From NCBI RefSeq assembly GCF_020554865.1, contig NZ_JAJCIC010000009.1, positions 71,583-135,582 on the forward strand: a DNA stretch of 64,000 bases, in the 5' to 3' direction. Position 1 is the stretch's first letter; each line of letters begins with the position of its first letter. Made by a program: the position numbers and the translations under genes. Below the pieces are notes generated by a model. That model was given only the letters and a program-made list of their open reading frames with translations. It was not told the origin of the DNA and made no database searches. This document shows positions 62,385 through 64,000 of the stretch, in pieces. This DNA comes from Lacrimispora sp. 210928-DFI.3.58 (lineage in GTDB: Bacteria > Bacillota > Clostridia > Lachnospirales > Lachnospiraceae).

Positions 62385-62855
62385 ATGGACAAGCAGAACA
62401 GGCTTCTTCCGCCGGGCTGGTGTAAGCGTGTGGCAGTCATGGCAGCAGCGGCGCTGGCGGGAAATTATCTTTTAGGCATGATACCGTGGCCGGAGTTTAT
62501 GCTTTCGGGGTACCGGAAGGCGGCAGAGTCCCCGGAGGCCGGAGGATATGGATTTCTCCTGCTGACGCTTTTGGTGGCTCCGGCGGCAGAGGAAGGGATA
62601 TTCCGCTTCGGCATATACGGCGGTTTGAGGAAATGGTCCTGCCTTCGGGCATGGCAGGCAGCGCTCCTTTCTTCTATGGCATTCGGACTGTATCATGGAA
62701 ACTGGATACAGGGCATCTATGCATGTTTTACAGGACTGGTGCTGGCCTGGGGTTATGAGAGCAGCAGCTGCCATAAATATCTTATGGCTGTTCTCATGCA
62801 TATGGCGGCAAACCTGGCAGCGGTGGCAGTGTTCGGACTGCCAGGACATACATAA
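62385..62855 (+). CDS. CPBP-family intramembrane metalloprotease
   Basis: 156 residues, four to five membrane segments. CPBP/Abi motifs are present: EEGIFRFG (EExxxR), FGLYHGNWIQG (second motif with His) and AVLMHMAANLAA (third). Shorter than most members because it lacks N-terminal membrane segments. Bacterial CPBP proteins are linked to maturation or self-protection against peptides, but no bacteriocin gene is visible here. It ends 13 bp before the glycosyltransferase start, and is likely in one operon with it. Confidence 0.88.
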   Translation: MDKQNRLLPPGWCKRVAVMAAAALAGNYLLGMIPWPEFMLSGYRKAAESPEAGGYGFLLLTLLVAPAAEEGIFRFGIYGGLRKWSCLRAWQAALLSSMAFGLYHGNWIQGIYACFTGLVLAWGYESSSCHKYLMAVLMHMAANLAAVAVFGLPGHT

Positions 62856-62868
62856 AGGAGGAAAAAAG

Positions 62869-63888
62869 GTGAAATTATTATCAGTGGCAATCCCATGTTA
62901 TAATTCAGAGGCTTACATGGAGCACTGTATCCAGACCCTTCTCGCAGGAGGGGAGGAGGTGGAGATCATCATTGTAGATGACGGCTCCACAAAGGATAGG
63001 ACAGCGGAAATCGCAGATGAATATGAGCAGAGATATCCGACCATCTGCCGGGCGGTCCACCAGGAAAACGGCGGTCACGGCCAGGCGGTCAATACGGGCC
63101 TTAAGCATGCCACCGGCATTTTCTTTAAGGTGGTGGACAGCGATGACTGGGTAAATGAGGAAGCCTACCGTCAGGTGCTGGATACTTTGCGCAGATTCGT
63201 ATATGGTGAGGACACCCTGGATATGCTGGTGACAAATTTTGTCTATGAAAAGGAAGGGGCAAAGCGCAAAAAGGTCATGAAGTACCATACGGCCTTTCCA
63301 AAGGACAGGGTATTTGAGTGGAAGGATGTCAAGTTCTTTATGACGGGGCAGTACATCCTGATGCATTCCGTGATCTACCGGACAGAGCTGCTGCGCCAGT
63401 GCGGCTTAGAGCTACCGCAGCACACCTTCTATGTAGACAATATTTTCGTGTACCAGCCCCTGCCCCATGTGAAGAACATTTACTATCTGGATGTGAACTT
63501 TTACCGCTATTTCATCGGAAGAGCGGACCAGTCGGTCAATGAGACCGTTATGATCGGGCGTCTGGACCAGCAGATCCGTGTGACAAAGCTGATGCTGGGA
63601 TATTACGATGTGACGAAGATCAGCTGCAGAAAGCTCCGCCACTACATGATACAATATCTGGAGATCATGATGACCGTGAGCTCTGTGCTGGCGATCAAGT
63701 CCGGAACAGAGGAAAATCTGGAAAAGAAAAAAGAACTTTGGCAGTATCTGAAAAAGACCAATCTGCCCCTTTACCTGCGCCTGCGCACAGGCTTTTTGGG
63801 CCAGGGCTGCAATCTTCCCGGAAAGGGAGGAAGGGAGCTTCTGATCCTGGGATATAAGATCACACAGAAGTTTTATGGATTTAATTAA
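62869..63888 (+). CDS. Family 2 glycosyltransferase
   Basis: 339 residues from a GTG start preceded by AAGGAGG. GT-A fold: LLSVAIPCYNSEAYMEHCIQ, EIIIVDDGSTKDRT, and the metal-binding DxD in FKVVDSDDWVNEEA. C-terminal part is helical and basic, without membrane segments. It would transfer an activated sugar onto a surface or lipid acceptor. The frame is open upstream into the CPBP gene, but that region is not family-like. A terminator follows. Confidence 0.92.
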   Translation: MKLLSVAIPCYNSEAYMEHCIQTLLAGGEEVEIIIVDDGSTKDRTAEIADEYEQRYPTICRAVHQENGGHGQAVNTGLKHATGIFFKVVDSDDWVNEEAYRQVLDTLRRFVYGEDTLDMLVTNFVYEKEGAKRKKVMKYHTAFPKDRVFEWKDVKFFMTGQYILMHSVIYRTELLRQCGLELPQHTFYVDNIFVYQPLPHVKNIYYLDVNFYRYFIGRADQSVNETVMIGRLDQQIRVTKLMLGYYDVTKISCRKLRHYMIQYLEIMMTVSSVLAIKSGTEENLEKKKELWQYLKKTNLPLYLRLRTGFLGQGCNLPGKGGRELLILGYKITQKFYGFN

Positions 63889-63892
63889 AATA

Positions 63893-63936
63893 AAAAGCCG
63901 GCCTCCGGGAAGAAATCTCCCGTGATGTCGGCTTTT
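63893..63936 (+). terminator. Terminator after the glycosyltransferase gene
   Basis: AAAAGCCG pairs with CGGCTTTT, with an inner CGGGA/TCCCG stem. The second intron end begins five bases after the T-run. Confidence 0.85.
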
Positions 63937-63941
63937 GTGTA

Positions 63942-64000
63942 GTGTGCCTGGCGGCGCACGTTTCTAACCAGTGCAAGTCTGGAATCCGCCCGGTAGTGGG
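63942..64000 (+). mobile_element. 5' end of a second group IIC intron, cut by the window
   Basis: Starts GTGTGCCTGGCGGCGCACG and continues TTTCTAACCAGTGCAAGTC, with CCGCCCGGTAGTGGG, closely similar to the copy at 6269. Again located just after a terminator T-run (TTTTGTGTA). Whether it is complete, with a reverse transcriptase, cannot be seen. Confidence 0.82.

Noticed and set aside
1..64000. CRISPR arrays, tRNA and rRNA genes, integrase or transposase genes
   Set aside because: I read both strands for regularly spaced repeats, cloverleaf or rRNA cores and recombinase motifs, and found none; the only mobile elements are the two group IIC intron pieces.

Overview
The window reads as chromosomal DNA of an anaerobic, spore-forming Lachnospiraceae member, close to the Enterocloster / Hungatella / Clostridium symbiosum group. 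This rests on an 874-residue pyruvate phosphate dikinase with the C. symbiosum catalytic layout, a SleC-like spore cortex-lytic protein, LL-diaminopimelate aminotransferase (DapL), an FMN riboswitch over ribD-ribE-ribBA-ribH, glnA paired with an ANTAR regulator, and consistently strong AGGAGG ribosome binding sites. The assignment is from memory of protein families; no database was searched. I see no rRNA, tRNA, CRISPR array, transposase or phage module.

Layout. 1-3.1 kb: the end of an OmpR-type two-component system and a secreted transglutaminase-like protein. 3.2-6.3 kb: ppdK with two CcpA-box-like sites and its own promoter and terminator, followed by the 5' piece of a group IIC intron. 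6.6-15.5 kb: a 930-residue polytopic membrane protein, a NarL-type two-component system behind a perfect consensus promoter, a cytoplasmic ParB-like/BMP fusion, a metallophosphoesterase and an EamA transporter. 15.6-19.3 kb: a sodium/solute symporter divergent from a LytTR/GHKL two-component system. 19.4-25.4 kb: thiD, a cyclophilin lipoprotein, a MATE transporter and an amino-acid ABC importer whose operon ends in a 47-residue cysteine-rich protein. 25.4-32.9 kb: a small minus-strand protein, pyrG, ftsH, a cytidylate-kinase-like protein, a second MATE transporter and an AraC regulator. 33-38.9 kb: a nitrogen/diaminopimelate cluster (degenerate dapF paralogue, glnA, ANTAR, dapF, dapL, Lrp). 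39-46.8 kb: amidase, 5-FTHF cyclo-ligase, riboflavin operon, second cytidylate-kinase-like protein, sleC-like gene. 47-55.8 kb: a GntR-controlled sugar-type ABC operon with two genes corresponding to the two halves of plant Tm-1 plus a class II aldolase. 55.9-62.2 kb: carA-carB, a CarD-type regulator and carbamate kinase. 62.4-64 kb: a CPBP protease, a glycosyltransferase and the start of a second group IIC intron.

The best candidates for undescribed biology are: (i) the 47-47.9 to 55.4 kb operon with split Tm-1-like enzymes, whose binding-protein gene is bracketed by an exact 16-bp inverted repeat; (ii) the DapF paralogue in which both catalytic cysteines are serine; (iii) the 47-residue protein resembling the Fe-S-type C-terminal tail of Opp/Dpp ATPases, translationally coupled to an amino-acid ABC ATPase that normally lacks that tail; and (iv) a cytoplasmic ParB-like/BMP fusion. 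Several promoters carry clear palindromes or are followed by terminator-like leaders, which suggests operator control and transcription attenuation.
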